From contig JAGAAA010000124.1 in the NCBI GenBank assembly GCA_017615495.1, positions 1 through 8,619 of the forward strand: 8,619 bases of DNA, given 5' to 3'. The translations under genes and the position numbers were made by a program. Positions 1 to 5,905 of this stretch are shown piece by piece (position 1 is the first letter of the stretch; each line of letters starts with the position of its first letter). Source of the stretch: Clostridia bacterium. Its GTDB lineage: Bacteria > Bacillota > Clostridia > Christensenellales > CAG-1252. Below the pieces are notes generated by a model that was not told where the DNA came from, did no database searches, and saw only the letters and a list, made by a program, of their open reading frames with translations.

Positions 1-1214
1 ACTCCTCCTTTGGCGTGGACGCGGAAAAAGCGCTCAACACGCTGAAAGAGATCCCCGTTTCGGTGCACTGCTGGCAAGGCGACGACGTCATCGGCTTTGA
101 CGGCGCGGACTCCCTTTCGGGCGGTATCCAAACGACGGGCAACTACCCCGGCAGAGCAAGGACGCCGGACGAACTGCTTGCCGACATCAAAAAGGCTCTT
201 TCCCTGATGCCCGGCAAAAAGAGGCTCAACGTGCACGCTTGCTACGCCTTCCTCGGCGAGGACAAGGGCAAGGTGGACCGCGACGCTTATACTTACAGGC
301 ATTTTGAAAAATGGGTCGAGTTTGCTAAGTCCATCGGATTGGACGGCGTGGACTTCAACCCCACCTTCTTTGCGCATCCGATGGTCAAGGACGGCTTGAC
401 TCTCTCCTCCCCCGACGAGACTATTCGCCGCTTTTGGGTGGAGCACGGCAAGCGCAGCTTGGAGATCGCCGCCGAGATGGGCAAGGCGTTCGGCAAGCCC
501 TGCTTGGTCAACATTTGGATCCCCGACGGTTTCAAGGACGTCCCGTCCGACCGCCTCGGGCCTCGTCTTCGTTTGAAGAAGTCCTTGGATGAGATCCTGT
601 CTTCCTACGACAAAAAGTACGTGATCCCCGCGGTGGAAAGCAAGGTGTTCGGTATCGGTGTGGAAAGTTACACCGTGGGCAACAACGAGTTTTATCAAAA
701 CTACGCGGCGACGCGCGGCATCTGCTGCCTGCTTGACAACGGGCACTATCACCCCACCGAGGTGGTTTCGGATAAGATCCCGTCCCTCCTCGCCTTCTAC
801 GACAAAGTCGCTTTGCACGTAACGCGTCCCGTCCGTTGGGACAGCGACCACGTGGTGCTCTTCGAGGATGAACTCAAAGAGATCGCAAAGGAGATCGTGC
901 GCAACGACGCGACGGACAAAGTTTTGATCGGCTTGGATTACTTTGACGCCTCCATCAACCGCATTTCCGCTTGGGTGACGGGCGAACGCTCGATGCAAAA
1001 AGCGCTGTTGTACGCCCTGCTTCTCCCCAACGCTCGTTTGAAAGCGCTCCAGGACGAGGGCGATTTCACCCGTTTGATGGTGGAGCAGGAAGGCGCCAAG
1101 ATGCTCCCCTTCTCCGACGTTTGGGCAGAGTACCTGAAGCGTGAAGGGCTCAATGAAAATTACTACGACGAGATCGCTTACTACGAAAAAAGCGTTCTCA
1201 AGGAGAGAAACTGA
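1..1214 (+). CDS. rhaA: L-rhamnose isomerase, 5'-truncated by window edge
   Basis: This enzyme converts L-rhamnose to L-rhamnulose, the first step of cytoplasmic rhamnose breakdown. The reading frame is open from the first base (first full codon at 3) to TGA at 1212-1214, so the start lies upstream; by alignment from memory with E. coli RhaA about 22 residues are missing. A GTG at 15 is only an internal valine (context SSFGVDAEKAL). Family motifs are intact: HCWQGDD (66-86), AVESKVFGIG (Glu codon 636), LDNGHYHPTE (Asp 735, His 744), LHVTRPVRWDSDHVVL (His 816, Asp 840) and GLDYFDASINR (Asp 936). These match the residues that hold the structural and catalytic divalent metals in E. coli RhaA (E234, D267, H270, H294, D302, D304, D334), all at a constant offset of 22, so there is no internal indel up to that point. 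It is followed after 1 nt by rhaD, whose ribosome binding site lies inside the end of this gene, which indicates one operon and likely translational coupling. Confidence 0.97.
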   Translation, partial: SSFGVDAEKALNTLKEIPVSVHCWQGDDVIGFDGADSLSGGIQTTGNYPGRARTPDELLADIKKALSLMPGKKRLNVHACYAFLGEDKGKVDRDAYTYRHFEKWVEFAKSIGLDGVDFNPTFFAHPMVKDGLTLSSPDETIRRFWVEHGKRSLEIAAEMGKAFGKPCLVNIWIPDGFKDVPSDRLGPRLRLKKSLDEILSSYDKKYVIPAVESKVFGIGVESYTVGNNEFYQNYAATRGICCLLDNGHYHPTEVVSDKIPSLLAFYDKVALHVTRPVRWDSDHVVLFEDELKEIAKEIVRNDATDKVLIGLDYFDASINRISAWVTGERSMQKALLYALLLPNARLKALQDEGDFTRLMVEQEGAKMLPFSDVWAEYLKREGLNENYYDEIAYYEKSVLKERN

Positions 1215-1215
1215 A

Positions 1216-2028
1216 ATGAAAGACGTTTTGACCTCTAAATTCATTAAAGAAATGTGCTTGACCACCGCCAATATGTACCGCCTCGGCTGGGACGAAAGAA
1301 ACGGCGGCAACATCAGCTACCTTTTGGATGAAAAGGAAGTTGCGGAGTATCTTGACCTCAACAAGGTGATCCGCGAGATTCCCATCGGCTTTGAAGCCAA
1401 GGAACTTGCGGGCAAGATCTTCCTCGTGACCGGCACTGGCAAGTATTTCAAAAACGTTACGGACGACCCCGAAAACAACCTCGGCATCGTGCGCATCAAG
1501 GCAGACGGCAAGACGGCGGAGCTGCTTTGGGGCTACAAGGACGGCGGCAAGTTCACGTCGGAATTCCCCGCCCATATGATGAGCCATATTGCGAGGCTCA
1601 AGGCCGACCCCAAAAACCGCGTCGTCATGCATTGCCACCCCACTTACCTCCTTGCGATGAACTTCGTGCACGAATTGGAAGACCGTGCCTTCACCCGCTC
1701 TTTGTGGCAAATGTGCACCGAGTGCATCGTGGTTTTCCCCGACGGCGTGGGCGTGCTTCCCTGGATGCTTTGCGGCACCAACGAAATCGGCGTGGCAACG
1801 GCAAGCAAGATGAAGGACTACCGCGTGGTGGTTTGGGGCTTGCACGGCGTTTACGGCGCGGGCAAGGATATGGACGAAACCTTCGGTTTGATCGAAACGG
1901 TGGAAAAGGCCGCCCAGGTATATATGCTCACCGCGCATCTGCCGCGTAAAAACACCATCACCGACGAAAACCTCGTCACCATCGCAAACCATTTTAAAGT
2001 AAATTACAGAAAAGACTTCATCGATTAA
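1216..2028 (+). CDS. rhaD: Rhamnulose-1-phosphate aldolase
   Basis: This class II (zinc-dependent) aldolase cleaves L-rhamnulose-1-phosphate into dihydroxyacetone phosphate and L-lactaldehyde, the third step of rhamnose catabolism in the cytoplasm. The product is 270 residues, close to the 274 of E. coli RhaD, and aligns along its length: GWDERNGGN near residue 25, VTGTGKYF, TSEFPAH with Glu116, MHCH with His139 and His141, TECIVVFPDG with Glu169, and LHGVYGAG with His210. His139, His141 and His210 correspond to the zinc ligands, and Glu116 and Glu169 to the catalytic acids, of the E. coli enzyme (H141, H143, H212, E117, E171). The frame stays open back to 1141, but the ATG at 1216 is chosen because AAGGAG at 1200-1205 precedes it with 10 nt spacing, it gives the family length, and it begins 1 nt after the rhaA stop. 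No kinase (rhaB) is visible between rhaA and rhaD; it may lie upstream. Confidence 0.97.
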   Translation: MKDVLTSKFIKEMCLTTANMYRLGWDERNGGNISYLLDEKEVAEYLDLNKVIREIPIGFEAKELAGKIFLVTGTGKYFKNVTDDPENNLGIVRIKADGKTAELLWGYKDGGKFTSEFPAHMMSHIARLKADPKNRVVMHCHPTYLLAMNFVHELEDRAFTRSLWQMCTECIVVFPDGVGVLPWMLCGTNEIGVATASKMKDYRVVVWGLHGVYGAGKDMDETFGLIETVEKAAQVYMLTAHLPRKNTITDENLVTIANHFKVNYRKDFID

Positions 2029-2042
2029 CTCGGAGCAAACCA

Positions 2043-3353
2043 ATGAAAGAAAAAACCATCAGTTCCCTAAACAGCAAAATGAACGAAGAGCGTTTTACCG
2101 ACCTTTTTAAGGCGGTGGAAAGCTTTGAAAATCGCATCGACGACCCCGATTTCAAAAAACTATTCCACAACGCTTTTTTCAACACCATCTTAACCACCGT
2201 TTTCTTTGAAAAGGACGGCAGCGCCTTCGTGATCACGGGCGACATCCCCGCGATGTGGCTTCGCGATAGCGCGGCGCAGGTGATGCAATATTTGCACTTT
2301 GCAAAGGAGTGCCCTTCCGTGCGCGAGTTGGTCAAGGCAGTACTCAAAAAGCAATTCTCCTTTATTTTGATCGACCCCTACGCAAACGCATTCAACCGCG
2401 AAGCAAACGGCAGAGGGCACGTGCACGACATCCCCAAGAATTCCCCGTGGGTATGGGAGCGCAAGTTCGAGCTTGATTCCCTGTGTTACCCCTTGTGGCT
2501 CCTTACGAGGTACGTGGCTGCCACCGGGGATGAAAGCGCAATGGACGATTTGTTCCTGCAAGCGTTTGACAAAGTCATCTCCACCTTCCGCACCGAACAA
2601 AGGCACAAGAGTTTTTCTCCTTACTATCACGAGCGCGTTGACCGCAGGCACGAGCAATGGTGCGGCTACGGCGCCCCGGTCAAGGAAAACGGATTGGTTT
2701 GGTCCGGCTACCGTCCCAGCGACGACAACTGCACCTACAATTACTACATCCCGGGCAATATGTTCATCTGCTCGGTGTTGGAAAAGCTTCGTCCCCTCTT
2801 TGTCAAAATGGGAGACCTTGAGCGTGAAAAGAAGTGCGCCGACCTTTCCGACGAGATCCGTCGCGCGCTGGATGAATGCGCCGCCGCCGAAGCGCCCAAC
2901 GGAACCAAGATCTACGCCTTGGAGACAGACGGATTGGGCAATCACAACGTGATGGACGACGCCAACGTGCCCAACCTGCTTTCCCTGCCCTACGTGGACT
3001 ATCCCTTCGTGGATAAGAAACTTTACGAAAACACCCGCGCTTATATGCTTTCCAAGAGCAATCCCTATTACTTTGAAGGCAGCGCCATCACCGGCATCGG
3101 CAGCCCGCACACCCCCGACGGCTACGTTTGGCCTCTCTCCTTGATCGTACAGGCAATGACCTCAAACGACGCAGAGGAGATACGCAACTGCGTTTCGATG
3201 ATAGCACATTCGACGGGCGGCACCCATTACATCCACGAAAGCGTGCAAAAGGACAACGACAAGGTCTTCACCCGCCCGTGGTTTGCTTGGGCAAATTCCT
3301 TCTTTGCCGATCTGGTTTTGACCAAAGCCGACGTGTTGTTTCCCCAAAAGTAA
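2043..3353 (+). CDS. GH125-family exo-alpha-1,6-mannosidase (DUF1237)
   Basis: The 436-residue protein belongs to glycoside hydrolase family 125, metal-independent enzymes whose characterised members remove terminal alpha-1,6-linked mannose by inversion. Family hallmarks are GDIPAMWLRDSAAQV at residues 66-80, HDIPKNSPWVWERKFELDSLCYP around 128-150, GAPVKENGLVWSGYRPSDD at 210-228 and GGTHYIHESV at 392-401. Asp227 and Glu399 fit the general acid and base reported for the Clostridium perfringens and Streptococcus pneumoniae enzymes. There is no signal peptide or membrane segment (MKEKTISSLNSKMNEERF), so it should act in the cytoplasm on an imported oligosaccharide. The ATG at 2043 has GGAG at 2032-2035, 7 nt upstream, and lies 14 nt after rhaD, so it is probably the last gene of the rhamnose operon; a bidirectional hairpin follows. 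Mannosidase activity is family knowledge, and its place among rhamnose genes is unusual. Another alpha-linked substrate is possible. Confidence 0.9.
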   Translation: MKEKTISSLNSKMNEERFTDLFKAVESFENRIDDPDFKKLFHNAFFNTILTTVFFEKDGSAFVITGDIPAMWLRDSAAQVMQYLHFAKECPSVRELVKAVLKKQFSFILIDPYANAFNREANGRGHVHDIPKNSPWVWERKFELDSLCYPLWLLTRYVAATGDESAMDDLFLQAFDKVISTFRTEQRHKSFSPYYHERVDRRHEQWCGYGAPVKENGLVWSGYRPSDDNCTYNYYIPGNMFICSVLEKLRPLFVKMGDLEREKKCADLSDEIRRALDECAAAEAPNGTKIYALETDGLGNHNVMDDANVPNLLSLPYVDYPFVDKKLYENTRAYMLSKSNPYYFEGSAITGIGSPHTPDGYVWPLSLIVQAMTSNDAEEIRNCVSMIAHSTGGTHYIHESVQKDNDKVFTRPWFAWANSFFADLVLTKADVLFPQK

Positions 3354-3370
3354 AACAAAATAAAATAAAA

Positions 3371-3401
3371 AAGCCGTCCTTTTCGGGACGGCTTCTTTTT
3401 T
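3371..3401. terminator. Bidirectional intrinsic terminator between convergent genes
   Basis: AAGCCGTCC (3371-3379) pairs perfectly with GGACGGCTT (3386-3394) around a 6-nt loop. On the + strand it is followed by C and six T (3396-3401). On the - strand it is followed by the complement of an A-rich run (3359-3370), which reads as a T-tract interrupted by single A residues. It sits 17 nt after the GH125 stop and 14 nt before the stop of the GH4 gene on the opposite strand, so one hairpin can end both transcripts. Confidence 0.93.
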
Positions 3402-3415
3402 ACGTCAAAACCGGC

Positions 3416-4825
3416 TTACTTGTTTTTGACCCACTTGTCGTAGAAGGGGAGGTAAGCCTTGGTGTTCTCGAGCATCTTCTCGAAAAGCTCGCGGGACTTG
3501 TCGGGCGCGATGCAAACGTTTGCGTCGTTTTGGAACGCCTTCAAAGCGAGGTCGTAGTTGCCGGTGATCGCCGCTTCCAAAGTAAGCTGCTGACCGTAAA
3601 CAACTCTATGCACCAAAGAATCCACACCCTTGGGAAGCGGGCCCGCAGTCACAGGTTGCACGCCACGCGCCGAGAAGGAAGCGTTGGTCTCTACCACCAC
3701 GCCGAGCGGGAGGTTGGAGATCTGTCCGTAGTTGGGCATGTTGACGTTGGTAACAAAGGGCTCGATGCCGAGGATGCCCTTCATTTGCTTGACGCCCTCT
3801 TCGCCCGTCACACGGAGCTCGAACTTAGCCTCGCCGGAAAGGAGCTTGTTGGTCTTTTCAAGCTTTTCGGCAAGGTCCTTACGACGCCAATCCACGCTGG
3901 TCAAACCAAACTTCCATTCCTTGACGGTATCGGGGTCCTTCAAGTACCAGTAGCCGGGGCAGAACTCCGCAAGGTGCCTGTCGCCCGCCGCCGCGATCAC
4001 GCCGTACCTCTTGAAGAGGTCAAACTTGACGCGCTCCGCACTGACGAAGGTGTTGTTCATCCAATGGGTGGAAGTATCCACGATGTAACCGTCCTTGTAA
4101 TGCTTTTCCACAAACTCTTTGTAGATGGGCATCAAATCAACGTTGCCGTAATGCGCGGAAGTGATCCACGTAAAATGGTTGACGCCCACGACGTTGACGT
4201 TGACGTCCTTTCTGTCAAGGAAGGTACCGTATTTTTCTTGATAAGCAAGGCCGAGGATCTTTTGGGTGCCGAAAACTTCGTGGCAGCAACCAAACGCCTT
4301 CACCTCGGGGAAGTAAGCGTACAAAGCCGCGGTACAAAGCGTCATCGGGTTGGTGTAGTTGATGACCCAAGCGTTGGGGCAGCACTTTTTGATGCCTTCC
4401 GCGATCACCTTGTACATCGGGATGGTACGAAGCGCTCTGACGATACCGCCCGGGCCGACCGTGTCGCCAACCGACTGGTAAATGCCGTACTTCTCGGGGA
4501 GATGCACGTCGCTTGCCATCTCGTCAAAAGTGCCGGGCAAAATGGAAATGATGACGAAATCCGCCTTGTCCAACGCTTCCTCAAGAGTGGGGACAGCCTT
4601 GTAATGCCACTTGCCGAGAACGTCTTCTCTATCGTAAATGGAGTTGCCGATCTTCTCGTTGGATTTTGCGGCTTCGTAGTCGATATCATACAGATAGACC
4701 GTACCGCTCATACATGCTTCTTGCGCAAGGTCGCTCATCAAGCCGCGCGCCCAGCCTCTGGAGCCGCCGCCGACGTAAGCGATTTTGAGATCCGCCGCTT
4801 TTTTGCCGTTATCGAGATATTTCAT
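3416..4825 (-). CDS. GH4-family NAD+/metal-dependent glycosidase (alpha-galactosidase/alpha-glucosidase-like)
   Basis: The 469-residue protein is a glycoside hydrolase family 4 member, related to MelA. GH4 enzymes use bound NAD+ and a divalent metal to cleave glycosides by an oxidation-elimination route, in the cytoplasm. The N-terminal Rossmann fold shows KIAYVGGGSRGW (residues 14-25) and an acidic strand end, LYDID (45-49). SVGDTVGPGGIVRALRTIP (118-136) and NYTNP (156-160) are family blocks. CHEVFG (181-186) supplies the probable metal-binding Cys181, and GVNHFTW (214-220) the probable metal-binding His217. The Cys-His motif reads CHEV rather than the CHSV of melibiase-type members, so sugar specificity is left open (alpha-galactoside, alpha-glucoside or alpha-glucuronide). 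The ATG at 4823-4825 is preceded on its strand by AAAGGAAGG (4830-4838). There is no signal peptide. It is transcribed divergently from an AraC-family regulator and ends at the shared hairpin. Family assignment is firm and substrate is not known. Confidence 0.93.
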   Translation of the reverse strand: MKYLDNGKKAADLKIAYVGGGSRGWARGLMSDLAQEACMSGTVYLYDIDYEAAKSNEKIGNSIYDREDVLGKWHYKAVPTLEEALDKADFVIISILPGTFDEMASDVHLPEKYGIYQSVGDTVGPGGIVRALRTIPMYKVIAEGIKKCCPNAWVINYTNPMTLCTAALYAYFPEVKAFGCCHEVFGTQKILGLAYQEKYGTFLDRKDVNVNVVGVNHFTWITSAHYGNVDLMPIYKEFVEKHYKDGYIVDTSTHWMNNTFVSAERVKFDLFKRYGVIAAAGDRHLAEFCPGYWYLKDPDTVKEWKFGLTSVDWRRKDLAEKLEKTNKLLSGEAKFELRVTGEEGVKQMKGILGIEPFVTNVNMPNYGQISNLPLGVVVETNASFSARGVQPVTAGPLPKGVDSLVHRVVYGQQLTLEAAITGNYDLALKAFQNDANVCIAPDKSRELFEKMLENTKAYLPFYDKWVKNK

Positions 4826-4853
4826 ACAAACCTTCCTTTATATGTTTTTTCTT

Positions 4854-4859
4854 ATTATA
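4854..4859 (-). promoter_or_regulatory. -10 element of the GH4 gene
   Basis: Read on the - strand this is a perfect TATAAT, placing the transcription start near 4847 and leaving about 22 nt of leader that contains the ribosome binding site. At the expected -35 position (about 4877-4882) the - strand reads TATATA, with no resemblance to TTGACA; the nearest alternative, TTCATA, is 23 nt away. A good -10 with a poor -35 is typical of promoters that need an activator, and an AraC-family gene lies directly next door. The activator link is inference. Confidence 0.6.
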
Positions 4860-4946
4860 CAATGCGCCTGTGTTCCTATATATATGAAAAATAACGATTC
4901 TTTTTTCAATTTACATAAATATTTTCAAAAATTGATAGGTTTTTTC

Positions 4947-4975
4947 TTGACAAGCCCCCTCGTCTACCGTATTAT
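4947..4975 (+). promoter_or_regulatory. Consensus-like sigma-A promoter of the AraC-family gene
   Basis: TTGACA (4947-4952), a 17-nt spacer, then TATTAT (4970-4975) gives a 6/6 -35 and a 5/6 -10 with ideal spacing. Transcription would start around 4982-4985, which is at or just before the ATG at 4985, so the mRNA may have essentially no leader. A sequence resembling a catabolite responsive element overlaps the -10 and start codon (4975-4988; see findings). Confidence 0.8.
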
Positions 4976-4984
4976 GAAATCGCT

Positions 4985-5770
4985 ATGGAAAAGTTTCTCA
5001 GAATAGAAGAATCTTCAATGCTTCAAATGGCTATGCGCAAACTGCATTCTCATCCCCACTATGAGATTTATTTTCTCTATGCGGGAAACCGCAGTTTTTT
5101 CATTGAAAACGCCCTTTATTCCATCACCGCGCCCGCCATCCTCGTGGTGCCCCCCTTTGCGATGCACAAGACCGAAGGAGGAGCCTTCCGCCGCGTGAAC
5201 ATTTACGTGACGGAAAGCATGCTTAACGACTTCCAGAAGGAAGTTTTGACCAGCCTTTCCCTTTCCTTCGTGCCGCTCACAGACGCGCAATCCGCCGCCC
5301 TTTTGAACATCTTGAACCTTTCGCTTGACCATCCTTTATCGGAGGAGCACAAGCGCGAAGTGGATAAGGCAAAGTTCGATTACTTCATTTTGACCTTGTA
5401 CCATTTTGCGGAAAACCGCTTGCCGCAATCGGTGGAAAACGAAGGGCAGGCTTCCCCCCTCGTCACCAAAGCCATCAACTATATGAACGCCAATTTTGCG
5501 GAGCCCTTGACGCTGGACGACCTTGCGGAAAGGATCTACGCCACAAAGCAAACCTTAAATTACCACTTCAAAAAGGACCTCGGTTGCACGCCGATGCATT
5601 ACCTTTTGCGCCTCCGCCTGACCAAGGTCAAGGAATTGCTTGCCACCTCAAACAAATCCATTGAAGAGATCGCGGAAGTTTGCGGTTTTTCATCGGGCAA
5701 TTACTTAACTTTGATTTTCAAGCAGAAGGAAGGCATTTCTCCCTCTTCTTATCGCAAAAACAGAAACTGA
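4985..5770 (+). CDS. AraC-family transcriptional regulator
   Basis: The 261-residue protein has the two-domain layout of sugar-responsive AraC regulators. An N-terminal cupin-like sensing domain begins with HSHPHYEIYFLYAGNRSFFI (residues 21-40) and continues through ITAPAILVVPPFAMHK (47-62). The C-terminal DNA-binding domain (about 160-261) has two helix-turn-helix units: LTLDDLAERIYATKQTLNYHFKK near 175-197 and SIEEIAEVCGFSSGNYLTLIFKQ near 225-247, ending in the usual G-x-S/T-P-x-x-Y-R (GISPSSYR, 250-257). Start choice is uncertain. The ATG at 4985 keeps the usual short lead-in to the cupin domain but has no ribosome binding site and coincides with the predicted transcription start. The in-frame ATG at 5018 (Met12) would have a leader of about 35 nt but only weak AGAAG upstream. 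Being divergent from the GH4 gene, it most likely controls that gene; its ligand is unknown. Confidence 0.94.
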   Translation: MEKFLRIEESSMLQMAMRKLHSHPHYEIYFLYAGNRSFFIENALYSITAPAILVVPPFAMHKTEGGAFRRVNIYVTESMLNDFQKEVLTSLSLSFVPLTDAQSAALLNILNLSLDHPLSEEHKREVDKAKFDYFILTLYHFAENRLPQSVENEGQASPLVTKAINYMNANFAEPLTLDDLAERIYATKQTLNYHFKKDLGCTPMHYLLRLRLTKVKELLATSNKSIEEIAEVCGFSSGNYLTLIFKQKEGISPSSYRKNRN

Positions 5771-5803
5771 TAAAGAGGGCGGATAAGAGCGCGCCTTACG
5801 GGG

Positions 5804-5834
5804 AAAAACTGCGGCAAATTTACCGCAGTTTTTT
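5804..5834 (+). terminator. Intrinsic terminator after the AraC-family gene
   Basis: AAAAACTGCGG (5804-5814) pairs perfectly with CCGCAGTTTTT (5823-5833) around the 8-nt loop CAAATTTA, and the downstream arm merges into a run of six T (5829-5834). It lies 33 nt after the regulator stop at 5770 and upstream of the next promoter, so it separates the regulator from the redox operon. Confidence 0.88.
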
Positions 5835-5851
5835 GTTTCGCTTATTGACTT

Positions 5852-5878
5852 TTGACCTTTTATACTGTACAGTATAAG
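5852..5878 (+). promoter_or_regulatory. Probable promoter of the redox operon
   Basis: TTGACC (5852-5857) and TATAAG (5873-5878) each match the sigma-A consensus at 5 of 6 positions, but with a short 15-nt spacer. An alternative is TTGACT (5845-5850) with TACAGT (5868-5873) at 17 nt, with a weaker -10. Either places transcription initiation around 5880-5886, shortly before the AAAGGAG ribosome binding site (5892-5898) of the flavoprotein gene. Both versions overlap the palindrome at 5860-5877. Confidence 0.6.
5860..5877. promoter_or_regulatory. 18-bp perfect palindrome in promoter, likely repressor operator
   Basis: TTATACTGTACAGTATAA is perfectly self-complementary over all 18 bases and lies between, or overlaps, the predicted -35 and -10 elements. 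One arm is reused: AGTATA (5871-5876), AG, then TATACT (5879-5884) makes a second, overlapping inverted repeat, so three half-sites run in tandem. Without a following T-run it does not look like a terminator. Position and symmetry suggest a dimeric repressor of the TetR, MarR or GntR kind; no such regulator gene is in the window and the protein cannot be named from the sequence. Confidence 0.72.
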
Positions 5879-5905
5879 TATACTATTTTATAAAGGAGAC
5901 GGTGT

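Noticed and set aside
15..17. GTG as a start codon for rhaA
   Set aside because: The frame is open to the window edge, upstream residues (SSFG) fit the RhaA family, and starting here would lose conserved N-terminal sequence. The gene is simply cut by the window.
3128..4894. A 588-codon open frame on the + strand running antisense across the whole GH4 gene
   Set aside because: The translation has no recognisable domain, while the - strand frame is a clear full-length GH4 enzyme with a ribosome binding site. It also overlaps the 3' end of the GH125 gene and crosses the bidirectional terminator. It is a shadow produced by codon bias.
4888..4906. A catabolite responsive element around the CG at 4895-4896
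   Set aside because: Only a few positions match the consensus around the central CG, and there is no symmetry.
4884..5006. A possible 40-residue peptide (starting MKNNDSFFNL) in the divergent promoter region
   Set aside because: It has no ribosome binding site, covers the AraC-gene promoter and overlaps the first codons of that gene in another frame. It is most likely chance in AT-rich DNA.
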